64,000 bases of DNA from Mucilaginibacter sp. OK268 (GTDB lineage: Bacteria > Bacteroidota > Bacteroidia > Sphingobacteriales > Sphingobacteriaceae): assembly GCF_900103125.1 (NCBI RefSeq), contig NZ_FNJV01000007.1, forward strand, positions 186,001 to 250,000, given 5' to 3'. The stretch's first letter is position 1, and every line of letters begins with the position of its first letter. Below the pieces are notes generated by a model. It was not told the origin of the DNA. It made no database searches and saw nothing but the letters and a program-made list of their open reading frames with translations. A program made the translations under genes and the position numbers. This document shows, piece after piece, positions 18,085 through 27,000 of the stretch.

Positions 18085-19182
18085 ATGAAAAAGCTATCCC
18101 TCTCATTACTCGTTTTAATGCTAACTGGCATAACTGTTTTTGCCCAGAAAGCTACTTCCGACAAGGCCGGAAATATTATTATTGTATCCATAGATGGCTT
18201 GCGATGGCATGAGGTTTTCCAGGGTGCCGAAAAAGCGCTGATCCTAAACAAAAAGTATAATTCCCAGGATTCTATCCAACGAATAAAAAAATATTGGAGC
18301 GAGGATCAACAGGAACGAAGAGTTAAGCTGATGCCATTTGTATGGGGTGTTTTTGCAAAAGACGGGCAATTGTATGGCAACCGTGATTTAGGTAGTCTGG
18401 TAAATGTTAAAAATCCATATTGGTTTTCATATCCGGGGCGAAACGAAAACTTAACAGGTTATGCAGATCCTAAAGTTAACTCCAACGATTATCCTGACAA
18501 TCCCAATAAGAATGTATTGGAATTTATTGATCAGCAAAAAGGATATAAAGGTAGAGTTGTAGCTTTTGCATCATGGGATGCTGTAGCTCGGATCATTAAT
18601 CGTAACCGTAATGGTTTAATGGTCAATAATCCGTTTGAAGATATCAAAGGAGATAATCTTACTGAAGCTGAAAAATTGGCTAATGAAATTCAACATTACG
18701 AGCCTCAGATATGGGGTGATGGAGAACGTTTGGATGCCACTACATACGCACTTGCTAAATCATATATTGCGGCTAAGCACCCGAAAGTGGTTTACCTTGA
18801 TCTGGCCGATACCGACGACCATGCTCACGGCGGCAATTATGATCTATACTTAGACGCCATCCACAATATTGACGCGATGATCAGCAGTTTGTGGAACTAC
18901 ATACAAAAAGATCCCTTTTATAAAAACAATACCACCATTATAGTGATGCCCGATCATGGGCGGGGAGAAGGAAAGCAATGGACAAGTCATGGCGCAAGTA
19001 TTCCACATGCCAATGATACCTGGTTAATGACTATCGGACCTAAAATTAAACCTTTAGGCGAGGTGAAAAACGGTGGGCAGATTTATCAGGATCAATATGC
19101 GAAAACTATAGCCAAATTATTGGGCTTTAATTTTACATCGGTAAATCCTATTGGTGAGGTGATAGACAGCGTAGTGAAATAA
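18085..19182 (+). CDS. Alkaline-phosphatase-superfamily protein (exported)
   Basis: A 365-residue exported protein (signal peptide ending at VFAQK). Metal-ligand motifs of the alkaline phosphatase superfamily are visible: VSIDGLRWHEVF, the DTDDHAHGG segment and MPDHGRGE. Around the usual nucleophile position it reads SYPGRNENLTG. By eye, Asn falls where a Thr or Ser is expected, so the catalytic mechanism is uncertain. It lies 23 bp after a metallophosphoesterase and 20 bp before a GH29 gene, so it probably acts on the same phosphorylated or phosphonylated glycan-like substrate. Phosphodiesterase, phosphomonoesterase or sulfatase-like activity cannot be separated here. Confidence 0.75.
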   Translation: MKKLSLSLLVLMLTGITVFAQKATSDKAGNIIIVSIDGLRWHEVFQGAEKALILNKKYNSQDSIQRIKKYWSEDQQERRVKLMPFVWGVFAKDGQLYGNRDLGSLVNVKNPYWFSYPGRNENLTGYADPKVNSNDYPDNPNKNVLEFIDQQKGYKGRVVAFASWDAVARIINRNRNGLMVNNPFEDIKGDNLTEAEKLANEIQHYEPQIWGDGERLDATTYALAKSYIAAKHPKVVYLDLADTDDHAHGGNYDLYLDAIHNIDAMISSLWNYIQKDPFYKNNTTIIVMPDHGRGEGKQWTSHGASIPHANDTWLMTIGPKIKPLGEVKNGGQIYQDQYAKTIAKLLGFNFTSVNPIGEVIDSVVK

Positions 19183-19202
19183 ACTCAGTTTGTATAATAC
19201 CC

Positions 19203-20669
19203 ATGAAATTAAAAACGCTTTTTATTTTAGTTGTTTTAATGCCCCTGATGCCGCCAGGGGTAAATGCGCAGGGATACAAAGCTAATTGGAACAGTCTTGA
19301 CAAACGTCCTGTTCCGGAATGGTTCAAGGATGCCAAGTTTGGTATTTTTATTACCTGGGGGGTGTACTCCGTACCGGCTTATGCGCCCAAGGGGCAATAT
19401 GCCGAATGGTATCAGTATTGGCTGCAAACGAATGCTTTTAATGGAGATGTGGCCAAATACCATAAACAAGTATTTGGAGATAAAACCTATTATGATTTGG
19501 CAAAAGACTTTAAAGCCGAATTGTTTAAACCCGATAAATGGGCTCAGCTTATTGAAAAATCGGGAGCTAAATATGTGATTCCGGTAGCTAAACATCATGA
19601 TGGGTTTTGTTGGTGGCCAAATAAATACGCTAATGAGGTTTGGGGTCTTCCCTGGACTGCAATGGATGTGGGACCGAAACGGGATCTTTTGGGCGACCTT
19701 TTTAGTGCCTTGCATAAAACCTCCGTAAAGGCTGGTGTATATTTTTCATGGTATGAATGGTTTAACCCATTGTATAAATCAAATCCCGAGCAGTATGTAT
19801 TGCAACATGCAATTCCTCAGGCAAAAGACCTGATAGAACGGTATAAACCAGCGGTTTTCTGGACAGATGGCGATTGGGAGGATAGCGATACTACCTGGCA
19901 TGCCACCGAATTTTTGAGCTGGTTATATAATGAAAGTGCTGTAAAAAAAGATATAGTTACTTATGACCGCTATGGGAAAGGTATAAGATTTAAGCATGGA
20001 AGTGTCTATACGCCCGAATATCAGCCTGACATGGAATTTGGCGATCATTATTTTGAGGAAAGTAGAGGCATTGGCTTTTCATACAGCTATAACAAAATGG
20101 AGGATGCCTGGGATTACAATTCTCCGCAGGTTTTGGTCCTGCTATTAAGTGACCTGGTAAGCCGGGGTGGAAATCTGTTGCTTGATATTGGTCCTGATGC
20201 CTCGGGGAAGATTCCGCCAATTATGCAGGAACGGTTGTTGCAGATGGGTGACTGGCTTAAAATAAATGGGAGAGCTATCTATAACACCCGTAAATGGATA
20301 AGGCCATGTCAATGGAGCGAAGGTAAAAGAAACTATAAACCCAAAAGAATTGAAGGTGATTTTAAGGCAAACGGTGATTTTATGCTCAAGCTAACTGTTG
20401 ATCCCGACCTAGGCTATGCTGTAAAAGAATGTTTCTTTACCAAAAATCCAACTACAAAAGAAGTATTTGCCATTTTACCAAAATGGCCGGTTAATAATCA
20501 TTTTATAATAAAGGATATGCAGTTGAAAAGTGGTGCGGTGATTAAACTTATGGAAACGGGGGAGGTGATAAAATGGAAGCAAGAGGGTAGTAATATACTC
20601 TTAACCTTTCCTGTGTTTAGCCCGGTAAAATATAAAAGCCAATATGCCTATGCAATAAGTATACTGTAA
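19203..20669 (+). CDS. GH29 alpha-L-fucosidase-like glycosidase
   Basis: A 488-residue exported protein (signal peptide ending VNAQ). The GH29 framework is clear: AKFGIFITWGVYSVPAYAP near the N-terminus, KHHDGFCWW, WYEWFNP, FWTDGDWED with the nucleophile-type Asp, and a C-terminal beta domain. One substrate-binding residue differs. Family members read GIFIHWG, where the His contacts fucose, but this protein reads GIFITWG. A changed sugar specificity is therefore possible. It is the only glycosidase in an operon of four phosphoesterase-type proteins, suggesting a substrate with both a deoxysugar-like residue and phospho or phosphono groups (inference). Confidence 0.85.
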   Translation: MKLKTLFILVVLMPLMPPGVNAQGYKANWNSLDKRPVPEWFKDAKFGIFITWGVYSVPAYAPKGQYAEWYQYWLQTNAFNGDVAKYHKQVFGDKTYYDLAKDFKAELFKPDKWAQLIEKSGAKYVIPVAKHHDGFCWWPNKYANEVWGLPWTAMDVGPKRDLLGDLFSALHKTSVKAGVYFSWYEWFNPLYKSNPEQYVLQHAIPQAKDLIERYKPAVFWTDGDWEDSDTTWHATEFLSWLYNESAVKKDIVTYDRYGKGIRFKHGSVYTPEYQPDMEFGDHYFEESRGIGFSYSYNKMEDAWDYNSPQVLVLLLSDLVSRGGNLLLDIGPDASGKIPPIMQERLLQMGDWLKINGRAIYNTRKWIRPCQWSEGKRNYKPKRIEGDFKANGDFMLKLTVDPDLGYAVKECFFTKNPTTKEVFAILPKWPVNNHFIIKDMQLKSGAVIKLMETGEVIKWKQEGSNILLTFPVFSPVKYKSQYAYAISIL

Positions 20670-20693
20670 ATAAGATTATTGATATCAATATAT

Positions 20694-21668
20694 ATGGACA
20701 GAAAAGAATTTATAACAAAAAGCAGCATTGCCGGAAGCGCATTGTTACTGGCTCGTTATCCGCAATTGCAACCTTCCAATAAAAAGATCAGATTTGGTGT
20801 TATTGCCGATCTGCACCATGATTTGATATACGATGGATTGGATCGTTTATCCGCTTTTATTGATGTTATGAATGTTGAAAAGCCGGAGTTTATTATTCAG
20901 ATGGGTGATCTTTGTTTTCCCAAAAGGGAAAATCTGCCATTGATGGATGTATGGGCCAAATTCCAGGGGCCAGCTTATCATGTGATTGGAAATCATGACA
21001 CTGATGGAGGGTTCACGCGTGATCAGGTTGTGGAATTCTGGAAAGCAAAGGCGAAATACTATTCTTTTGACGCCAATGGCTTTCACTTTGTGGTTTTGGA
21101 TGGTAACGAGCATAATCCATCGTCAGATAGGCCGCCTGGATACGCGCGTTTTATTTCGGTAACCCAATTGGAGTGGTTAAAAAAAGATCTGGATGAAACA
21201 ATCTTGCCTACCATTATTTGCTGCCACCAGGGTTTGGATAATGATGCCGGAGGATTGGAGAATGGTACACTGATGCGCTACACGCTTGAACAAGCCAATC
21301 AAAAGAACAAACAAAAAGTCATATTGGTACTGAGTGGTCATCACCATCAGGATTATTATAATCAAGTTAACGGTATACACTATGTGCAGATAAATAGTGC
21401 CTCGTACCAATGGTTAGGAGATAAATACAAAGAGATCCGTTACTCTGAAGCTGTTGACAAAGCTAAGCCGGCGGTAAAATATACGATACCCTATAAAGAC
21501 CCGCTATGGGCTATGGTGGAGATAGATCAGAAAGGAACGATTAATATAAAAGGCAGGCAATCGGTTTTTGTTGGATCGTCTCCAGAGAAATTGGGAGTTA
21601 ACCTGATTGACTATATCTATCCAATAGTGCCTTTTATTTCCGACAGGAAGATCAAAATAAATTCATAA
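20694..21668 (+). CDS. Second exported calcineurin-like metallophosphoesterase
   Basis: A 324-residue metallophosphoesterase with motifs GVIADLHHD, QMGDLC, GNHDTDGG, CCHQG and SGHHHQ. ATG 20694 is chosen over an upstream TTG at 20679, since MDRKEFITKSSIAGSALLL then forms a signal-like N-terminus resembling Bacteroidota export signals, with no strict Arg-Arg pair. It is 24 bp after the GH29 gene and 19 bp before another alkaline-phosphatase-superfamily gene. It may be paired functionally with that enzyme, one opening a diester and the other releasing the phosphate. Confidence 0.87.
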   Translation: MDRKEFITKSSIAGSALLLARYPQLQPSNKKIRFGVIADLHHDLIYDGLDRLSAFIDVMNVEKPEFIIQMGDLCFPKRENLPLMDVWAKFQGPAYHVIGNHDTDGGFTRDQVVEFWKAKAKYYSFDANGFHFVVLDGNEHNPSSDRPPGYARFISVTQLEWLKKDLDETILPTIICCHQGLDNDAGGLENGTLMRYTLEQANQKNKQKVILVLSGHHHQDYYNQVNGIHYVQINSASYQWLGDKYKEIRYSEAVDKAKPAVKYTIPYKDPLWAMVEIDQKGTINIKGRQSVFVGSSPEKLGVNLIDYIYPIVPFISDRKIKINS

Positions 21669-21687
21669 ATATTAACCATAACTCTAA

Positions 21688-22575
21688 ATGAAAAGATTAC
21701 TTATTGCCTTTTGTTTATTAGGCTCTGCTTTACAGTTGAATGCCCAGGTTAAACATGTAAAACACATAGTGCTGATTGGTTGCGACGGTTTTGGCGCTTA
21801 CGCAGTCGCCGACGCTAAAATGCCCAACTTAAAACATTTGATGGAAACAGGTTCATGGTCGTTAAAGGCAAGATGCGTGATGCCTTCTTCGAGTGCTGAT
21901 AACTGGGCGTCTATGTTAATGGGAGCAGGAATAACAGAACATGGGTATACAGAATGGAATAGCAAAGTTCCTGAAATTCCTTCTGTCACAACAACTAAGT
22001 ATGGTATTTTTCCAACCATTTTTAGTGTTATTCGCGATCAGAAGCCCGCCGCGAAAACTGCAGCGATTTATAGCTGGGGAGGCATTGCTCCACTGATTGA
22101 AAAAGATGCTATCAATATAGTAATACCGGGTGGTGATGCAGGAGATGATTTTTGTGTTGATACAACCGTGAGTGTCATTAAAAGAGAAAAGCCTCTTTTT
22201 ACATTCATCCATGTTAGTCAGCCAGATGGGGTGGGACATAATATAGGGCATCGCACCCCGGCCTATTATGAAGAGTTGCAAAAGGTAGATATCCGGATCG
22301 GTAAAATTGTTCAGGCTGTGAAAGATGCAGGCATAGAAAACGAAACCATTATTATTGTAACAGCCGATCACGGGGGGATCAATAAAGGGCATGGTGGTAA
22401 ATCATTGGATGAGATACAGATACCCTGGATAATAAACGGCCCAGGCATTAAAAAGAATCACGAAATAAAAGATGTGATCATTACCTACGATACAGCCGCT
22501 ACCATAGCCTGGGTGTTTGGATTGAAAATGCCACAAAGCTGGCGCGGAAAGCCTGTGACTGATGGGTTTAATTAA
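21688..22575 (+). CDS. Nucleotide-pyrophosphatase-like phosphodiesterase (alkaline phosphatase superfamily)
   Basis: A 295-residue exported protein (signal peptide ending LNAQ). The two-metal site is readable: Asp in LIGCDGFG, Asp/His in QPDGVGHNIGH, Asp-His in VTADHGG and a final His in KGHGG. The nucleophile is probably a Ser in MPSSSADNW, at the position of the catalytic Thr of nucleotide pyrophosphatase/phosphodiesterases. It is short for the family, close to a bare catalytic core. Last gene of the operon; no T-rich terminator follows, only the inverted-repeat element at 22621. It may release phospho or phosphono head groups before import by the adjacent SusCD system (inference). Confidence 0.82.
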   Translation: MKRLLIAFCLLGSALQLNAQVKHVKHIVLIGCDGFGAYAVADAKMPNLKHLMETGSWSLKARCVMPSSSADNWASMLMGAGITEHGYTEWNSKVPEIPSVTTTKYGIFPTIFSVIRDQKPAAKTAAIYSWGGIAPLIEKDAINIVIPGGDAGDDFCVDTTVSVIKREKPLFTFIHVSQPDGVGHNIGHRTPAYYEELQKVDIRIGKIVQAVKDAGIENETIIIVTADHGGINKGHGGKSLDEIQIPWIINGPGIKKNHEIKDVIITYDTAATIAWVFGLKMPQSWRGKPVTDGFN

Positions 22576-22620
22576 GCGAGCCGCTTCATAGCGCATACTG
22601 TTTGAACGGGCACCATTTTG

Positions 22621-22737
22621 CTAAAAAGTGGGTTAACATGGTTTACACTTTTTATAGTTAAAACTTATTTAATTATCTTATAATCAATTAATTACTTTTA
22701 TTTTGTCATGAAAAAACGGTTTACAGTGTAAACCATG
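22621..22737. repeat. ~100-bp inverted-terminus repeat element, copy 1
   Basis: The terminal arms CATGGTTTACAC (22637-22648) and GTGTAAACCATG (22726-22737) are perfect 12-bp inverted repeats. The right end also contains the palindrome GGTTTACA-G-TGTAAACC (22718-22734). The left end carries tandem 9-mers of the GGTTTACAY type. It aligns without gaps over about 100 bp (roughly three quarters identical by eye) with copy 2, exactly 17,300 bp downstream. No coding capacity. It could be a MITE-like element, a recombination site or a structured 3' end. Confidence 0.7.
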
Positions 22738-22890
22738 ATTTTGCAGGCTCATTATTGATTTTTTTTAATTTCGCCTGAATTGCCTGTGTTGCTATTTGAA
22801 TAAGTTGCAGGGTTAAATCGGTCAAAATAAATTTGGATGCGTTTGCCCTCTTTCCTGTATAGCGTAACGAGTATCATAGTAAAATTTTGA

Positions 22891-22910
22891 TTACTTTTGA
22901 TCGAAAGTAA
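22891..22910 (+). promoter_or_regulatory. Probable autoregulatory operator/promoter of the XRE-cupin gene
   Basis: TTACTTT and AAAGTAA flank a GATC centre to form a near-perfect 20-bp palindrome that ends 5 bp before the ATG at 22916. A -7-like box TACTTTTG (22892-22899) lies inside it. A regulator bound here would shut off its own gene. No clear -33 box is seen. Confidence 0.55.
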
Positions 22911-22915
22911 TAACT

Positions 22916-23497
22916 ATGCAAGACGATATTATCCTGAAGATCAGCTACCGGTTAAAAGAAATAAGAAAAGACAAACGCATAACCATTCAGGAACTGGCAG
23001 ACAAGGCTGGTGTTAGTAAAGGATTGATATCCCAGATTGAAAATAACCGTACAATACCTTCACTTCCGGTATTAATGAATATCGTTCAATCGTTAAATCT
23101 AGATCTGACCGAGTTTTTTAAAGACCTCTCTTCCAAAGGCCATCAGGAAAAAGTATTCGTTATTCGCTCATCAGAATATAGCCCAATACAAAAAGAGGCC
23201 TCTAAGGGCTTCAGTTATCAGCGGATGCTCACGCGCAACATACAAGGCGGTCCTGTTGATTTTGTTTTGTTAGAGCTAAAAAAGGGAGCCCGTCGTAATA
23301 AAATGGTTGTTACCGATGCCTTTGAATATAAATATCTGATCAAAGGGAGAATTGAGTACCTGATAGAAGATAAAAGTTATATTTTAGAAGAAGGGGATTC
23401 TATCTTCTTTGACGGGCGCCTGGGGCACAACCTATCTAATATTGGCGATTCTGAAGCTATTATGCTGGTAGTTTATTATTTCATCTCCAACGATTGA
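22916..23497 (+). CDS. XRE-family regulator with C-terminal cupin sensor domain
   Basis: A 193-residue cytoplasmic regulator. An XRE/HTH_3 DNA-binding domain lies at about residues 8-65 (TIQELADKAGVSKGLISQIE, then RTIPSLPVLMNIVQSLNLDL). A cupin_2 domain lies at about 110-190 (LIKGRIEYLIEDKSYILEEGDSIFFDGRLGHNL). In this architecture the cupin usually senses a small metabolite. It sits just upstream of the phosphonate SusCD and catabolic genes and has its own palindromic operator. It is the best candidate reader of the TTTAGTATTT elements at 17.06, 23.77, 23.98, 28.81 and 28.90 kb. Ligand unknown; an aminophosphonate or phosphonoacetate is plausible. Confidence 0.87.
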   Translation: MQDDIILKISYRLKEIRKDKRITIQELADKAGVSKGLISQIENNRTIPSLPVLMNIVQSLNLDLTEFFKDLSSKGHQEKVFVIRSSEYSPIQKEASKGFSYQRMLTRNIQGGPVDFVLLELKKGARRNKMVVTDAFEYKYLIKGRIEYLIEDKSYILEEGDSIFFDGRLGHNLSNIGDSEAIMLVVYYFISND

Positions 23498-23535
23498 TCG
23501 GTACGTTAACCAATAATCAAATGATATAAGAGAGG

Positions 23536-23564
23536 GCCCCGTATTTAAATACGGGGCTTTTTTA
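23536..23564 (+). terminator. Intrinsic terminator after the XRE-cupin gene
   Basis: GCCCCGTATTTAAATACGGGGC (23536-23557) is a perfect self-complementary stem followed by seven T residues. It separates the regulator from the SusC operon. Confidence 0.92.
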
Positions 23565-23772
23565 TACCTCTACCCTAAGCTGGGTGTAAAAAGCGAAAAC
23601 CTTGGCGGTTATTTCAGTCATTATTCCACCCAGTTTGTATCTACAATATCTTCAATGCCTGCTTTTCTTTAAAAAAAAGCACTTCTCAAGACTATAATTT
23701 ACTGCATTTAGCATGGTGTATTTTATCTGAAAAGTGGTGAAAATTTCTTGATTTTTTTAATCGCTGTATTTA

Positions 23773-23808
23773 TTTAGTATTTATAAACAATTAATCAATT
23801 GTTTAGTA
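23773..23808 (+). promoter_or_regulatory. TTTAGTATTT-type operator site upstream of susC
   Basis: TTTAGTATTTATAAACAA at 23773-23790 matches 16 of 18 positions with 28813-28830 upstream of phnA. GTTTAGTA at 23801-23808 is a further half-site. Each lies well upstream of a promoter that carries the same motif, suggesting a paired-site arrangement (possible looping). Confidence 0.55.
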
Positions 23809-23843
23809 GCTGTTAAATGAGCATTCTGATGGCTTGATGATAA

Positions 23844-23865
23844 TTTACGCAAACGTTTGTGTAAA
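23844..23865. promoter_or_regulatory. 22-bp LacI-type palindrome in the susC upstream region
   Basis: TTTAC and GTAAA arms around CAAACGTTTG, with one mismatched pair. The AAACGTTT core is typical of LacI-family operators, but it differs from CAATCGATTG used by the LacI protein in this window. No other LacI gene is near. It could link the phosphonate SusCD genes to a regulator encoded elsewhere. Confidence 0.5.
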
Positions 23866-23979
23866 TTTTTTATTCATAATTCATTAATTTACAGTTGTAT
23901 ATGTTTGTTTTAGAAATTATCAACAAACGTGCTTGCAAAACGATTTAGTTCCTGTTGAAATAATTTTTCATGAGAAAAA

Positions 23980-24039
23980 GTTTAATATTTATTTACTTTT
24001 TGTTTACAAATAATGATTATAATTGTACAAATACTAAAC
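23980..24039 (+). promoter_or_regulatory. Promoter/operator of the phosphonate-locus susC
   Basis: GTTTAATATTTATTTAC (23980-23996) upstream and TACTAAAC (24032-24039) downstream form inverted half-sites about 52 bp apart, around a -7-like TATAATTG (24018-24025). The layout and much of the sequence match the phnA promoter at 28897-28955. The remainder of the 569-bp gap holds only the sites listed separately. Confidence 0.65.
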
Positions 24040-24066
24040 AAAAACTGAAATTTAAACTATTTAGAA

Positions 24067-27000
24067 ATGAAGAATTTTTACTTATTAAAGCACGGCCTGC
24101 TCCTGGTAGTAGTATGGTTGCTGACTTTGGGTGTAGTTCATGCTCAAAGTACGATTGAAGGAAAAGTTTCTGATCAGTCAGGGCCTGTTCCAGGAGCGGT
24201 TGTAAGCAATAAATCAACAGGGAAGAGTACCGCGTGTGATTTAAAGGGCGGATTCAGAATCACGGCAAATACCGGAGATATTTTGGAGTTTAAATCGCTC
24301 GGCTATCTAACCCAGTTGGTAAAAATTGAAGGTAAAGGTTCCCTAACTGTTTTGTTGAAGACTGATTCCAAAAACCTCAATGAAGTAGTGGTTACGGCTC
24401 TTGGTATCAAAAAAGATAAAAGAGCGGTGGGTTATGCAATCCAGGAAGTAAAAGGGGATGCATTAACCAAAGCCAGAGAACCGAACCCCGTAATTTCATT
24501 AACCGGAAAAGTCGCGGGTTTACTGGTTACACCAAGTTCGAATCTTTTTGGAAATCCGGGAATTTCTCTTCGTGGTCAAACAGGTGTACTTTTTGTGGTA
24601 GATGGCACACCGATCAGTACAGATTCCTGGAATCTGAGCGGGGATGATATTGAAAGCTATTCCGTATTAAAAGGTGCAAACGCAGCTGCCTTGTATGGTA
24701 GCAGGGGAGCCAACGGTGCCATTATTATTACAACTAAAAAAGGTACGGGCTCTAAGCAGAAAGCATTATCTGTCGAGTTTAATTCCAGCACGCAGTTACA
24801 GCTTGGATATAATGCTATTCCCAAAATACAAACCAGCTACGGTCCTGGCGATAATTTTGATTATGCGTTTAAAGACGGTAAAGGCGGCGGCACCAATGAT
24901 AATGATTACTTTATTTGGGGGCCCAGATTTGAAGGTCAGCTGATCCCGCAATATAATAGTCCTGTTGATCCCAAAACCGGTGAACTGGTGCCTATACCTT
25001 GGCTGGCAAGAGGGAAGGACAATCTTGCAAATTTTTTGCAAAATGGATTAATAAGCACCAATAACGTGGCAATTGCAACGCAAAGCGATCTTGGTAATCT
25101 GAGGATGTCGGTTTCTGATATTTACCAACGTGGTACAATACCTAATACGCAGTTAAATATTACAAACTTTTCTGTTAATGGAACAATAAACGCAAGCAAA
25201 AAAGTGCGGTTTGAAGCTGGTATTAACTACGATAGGCAAATTTCACCAAATTATCCGGTTGCCGGATATGGCCCGGCAAGCCCCGTTTATTTGATGACGG
25301 TTTGGGGTAGTGCGAATTACGATGTGCGGGATCTGCGGAACTACTGGCAGCCTGGCAAAGTAGGTATTCAGCAATACTCAAACGAATATACTATCTATAA
25401 TAACCCCTGGTTTGTAGCCTATGAAAATTTGCAGATCTATAAAAAGGACGACCTATATGGGCACGTACAGATGGATTATGATATAACCGATAAACTAAAA
25501 TTTAACTTACGCACGGATGTAAGTACCTGGTCAAAAAACTATGCCGTTAATATTCCGGTTTCAGGGAATTTTTACCAATATGGCAGTTATAATCAGATTG
25601 GTGGTTACATAAACCAAAATTCGAAATTTTGGGAAAACAATACACAGGCTTCTTTAAGTTACGCCGATAAGTTCAGGTCATTTGGATATAAAACATCGGT
25701 TTTTGCCAATATACGCACCGTTAATGTTCAGGAAACCGATGCCAGTACAAACGGTGGCTTATTAGTGCCGGGTGTATATACTTTAAGCAATTCTGTTCTG
25801 CCCTCTGTGCCTAAAAACTATTTTGCCCAGCGTCAGGTAAACAGTGCGTATGGTTTGATCGATTTGAATTACAAAACTTATGTTTATCTAAACCTAACCG
25901 GGCGTTTTGATAAATCGTCTACTTTGCCGGCAAGTCATGACACTTATTTTTATCCCTCAGCTTCTTTGAGTGTTGTATTATCTGAGTTTATTCACTTACC
26001 CAAAGCTATATCTTATTTAAAGGCAAGAGGATCTTATGCCAATATTGCCCGCGACGTAGTGGATGAAAATAATCAGTATGATATTTACAAGCAGATACCT
26101 ACATACACAACAAACTCTCTACGGTGGAATAACAATACCGGGGTTAATTATAGTAGTACGCTTTATAACGGAGATATACAAGCCGCGCGTGTAAAAACAT
26201 CCGAAGTAGGTTTAGAGGCTCGCTTTTTAAATAGCCGCTTAGGTTTTGATGCTGCCTATTTTCATAATATAGAAGGTCCTGGAATTGTAAATGTTGCCGA
26301 ATCACCTACCTCCGGTGTTACCTCTTATCAACAGAATGCTTACACCTATACCCGTAAAGGAGCGGAATTGACTATTGACGGAACTCCCATAAAAACAGCC
26401 AGTTTTTCATGGAACATAGCAGGTAACTGGGCCTTCAATCACAAATGGCTTGATAAGATTGATGGTGTACAGACCCGTAATGGTATGATCAAATTGGGTG
26501 ACAGGGCAGATAGTTATTATATCTATGATTTTCAAAGAGATTCACAGGGTAACATCATTGTAAAATCAAATGGATTGCCGGCTAAAAATCCTTATCAAAC
26601 TAAAGTAGGTTATACAGACAATAATTTTGTTGCCGGCATTAACAACACCTTCAAGTATAAAGCTTTTAGCCTGAGCTTCCAGTTAGATGGTCGTTTTGGT
26701 GGTAAGGTTCAAAACTATGTTGATTATAAACAATGGCAGGCGGGTGTAGCGCCGGGATCAGATTCGCCGCAACGTTTGGCTGATTGGAATAATCGCAATA
26801 ATCCAAATTGGAAAGGTACCGTGATGACCAATGGGCAGAAGATCGTAAGTGGTCTATTAAGTACCGACCAGGATGGAAAAGTGATTTCGGACACACGGTT
26901 TTTTGCCCCTAATAATGTGCCGGTTCTTTATGAAAACTGGGCCAGTAACTTTTACACCGCAGATTATGAGATTACCAGGAGCGCAACATATGTTAAACTC

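Noticed and set aside
19236..19715. 159-codon antisense ORF within the GH29 gene
   Set aside because: Shadow of the fucosidase-like coding sequence; no domain or start context.
21916..22392. 158-codon antisense ORF within the second alkaline-phosphatase-superfamily gene
   Set aside because: Cys/Ile-rich shadow frame without recognisable motif.
23970..24158. 62-codon ORF overlapping the phosphonate-locus susC start
   Set aside because: It covers the promoter/operator elements and the SusC signal peptide in another frame; no recognisable protein.
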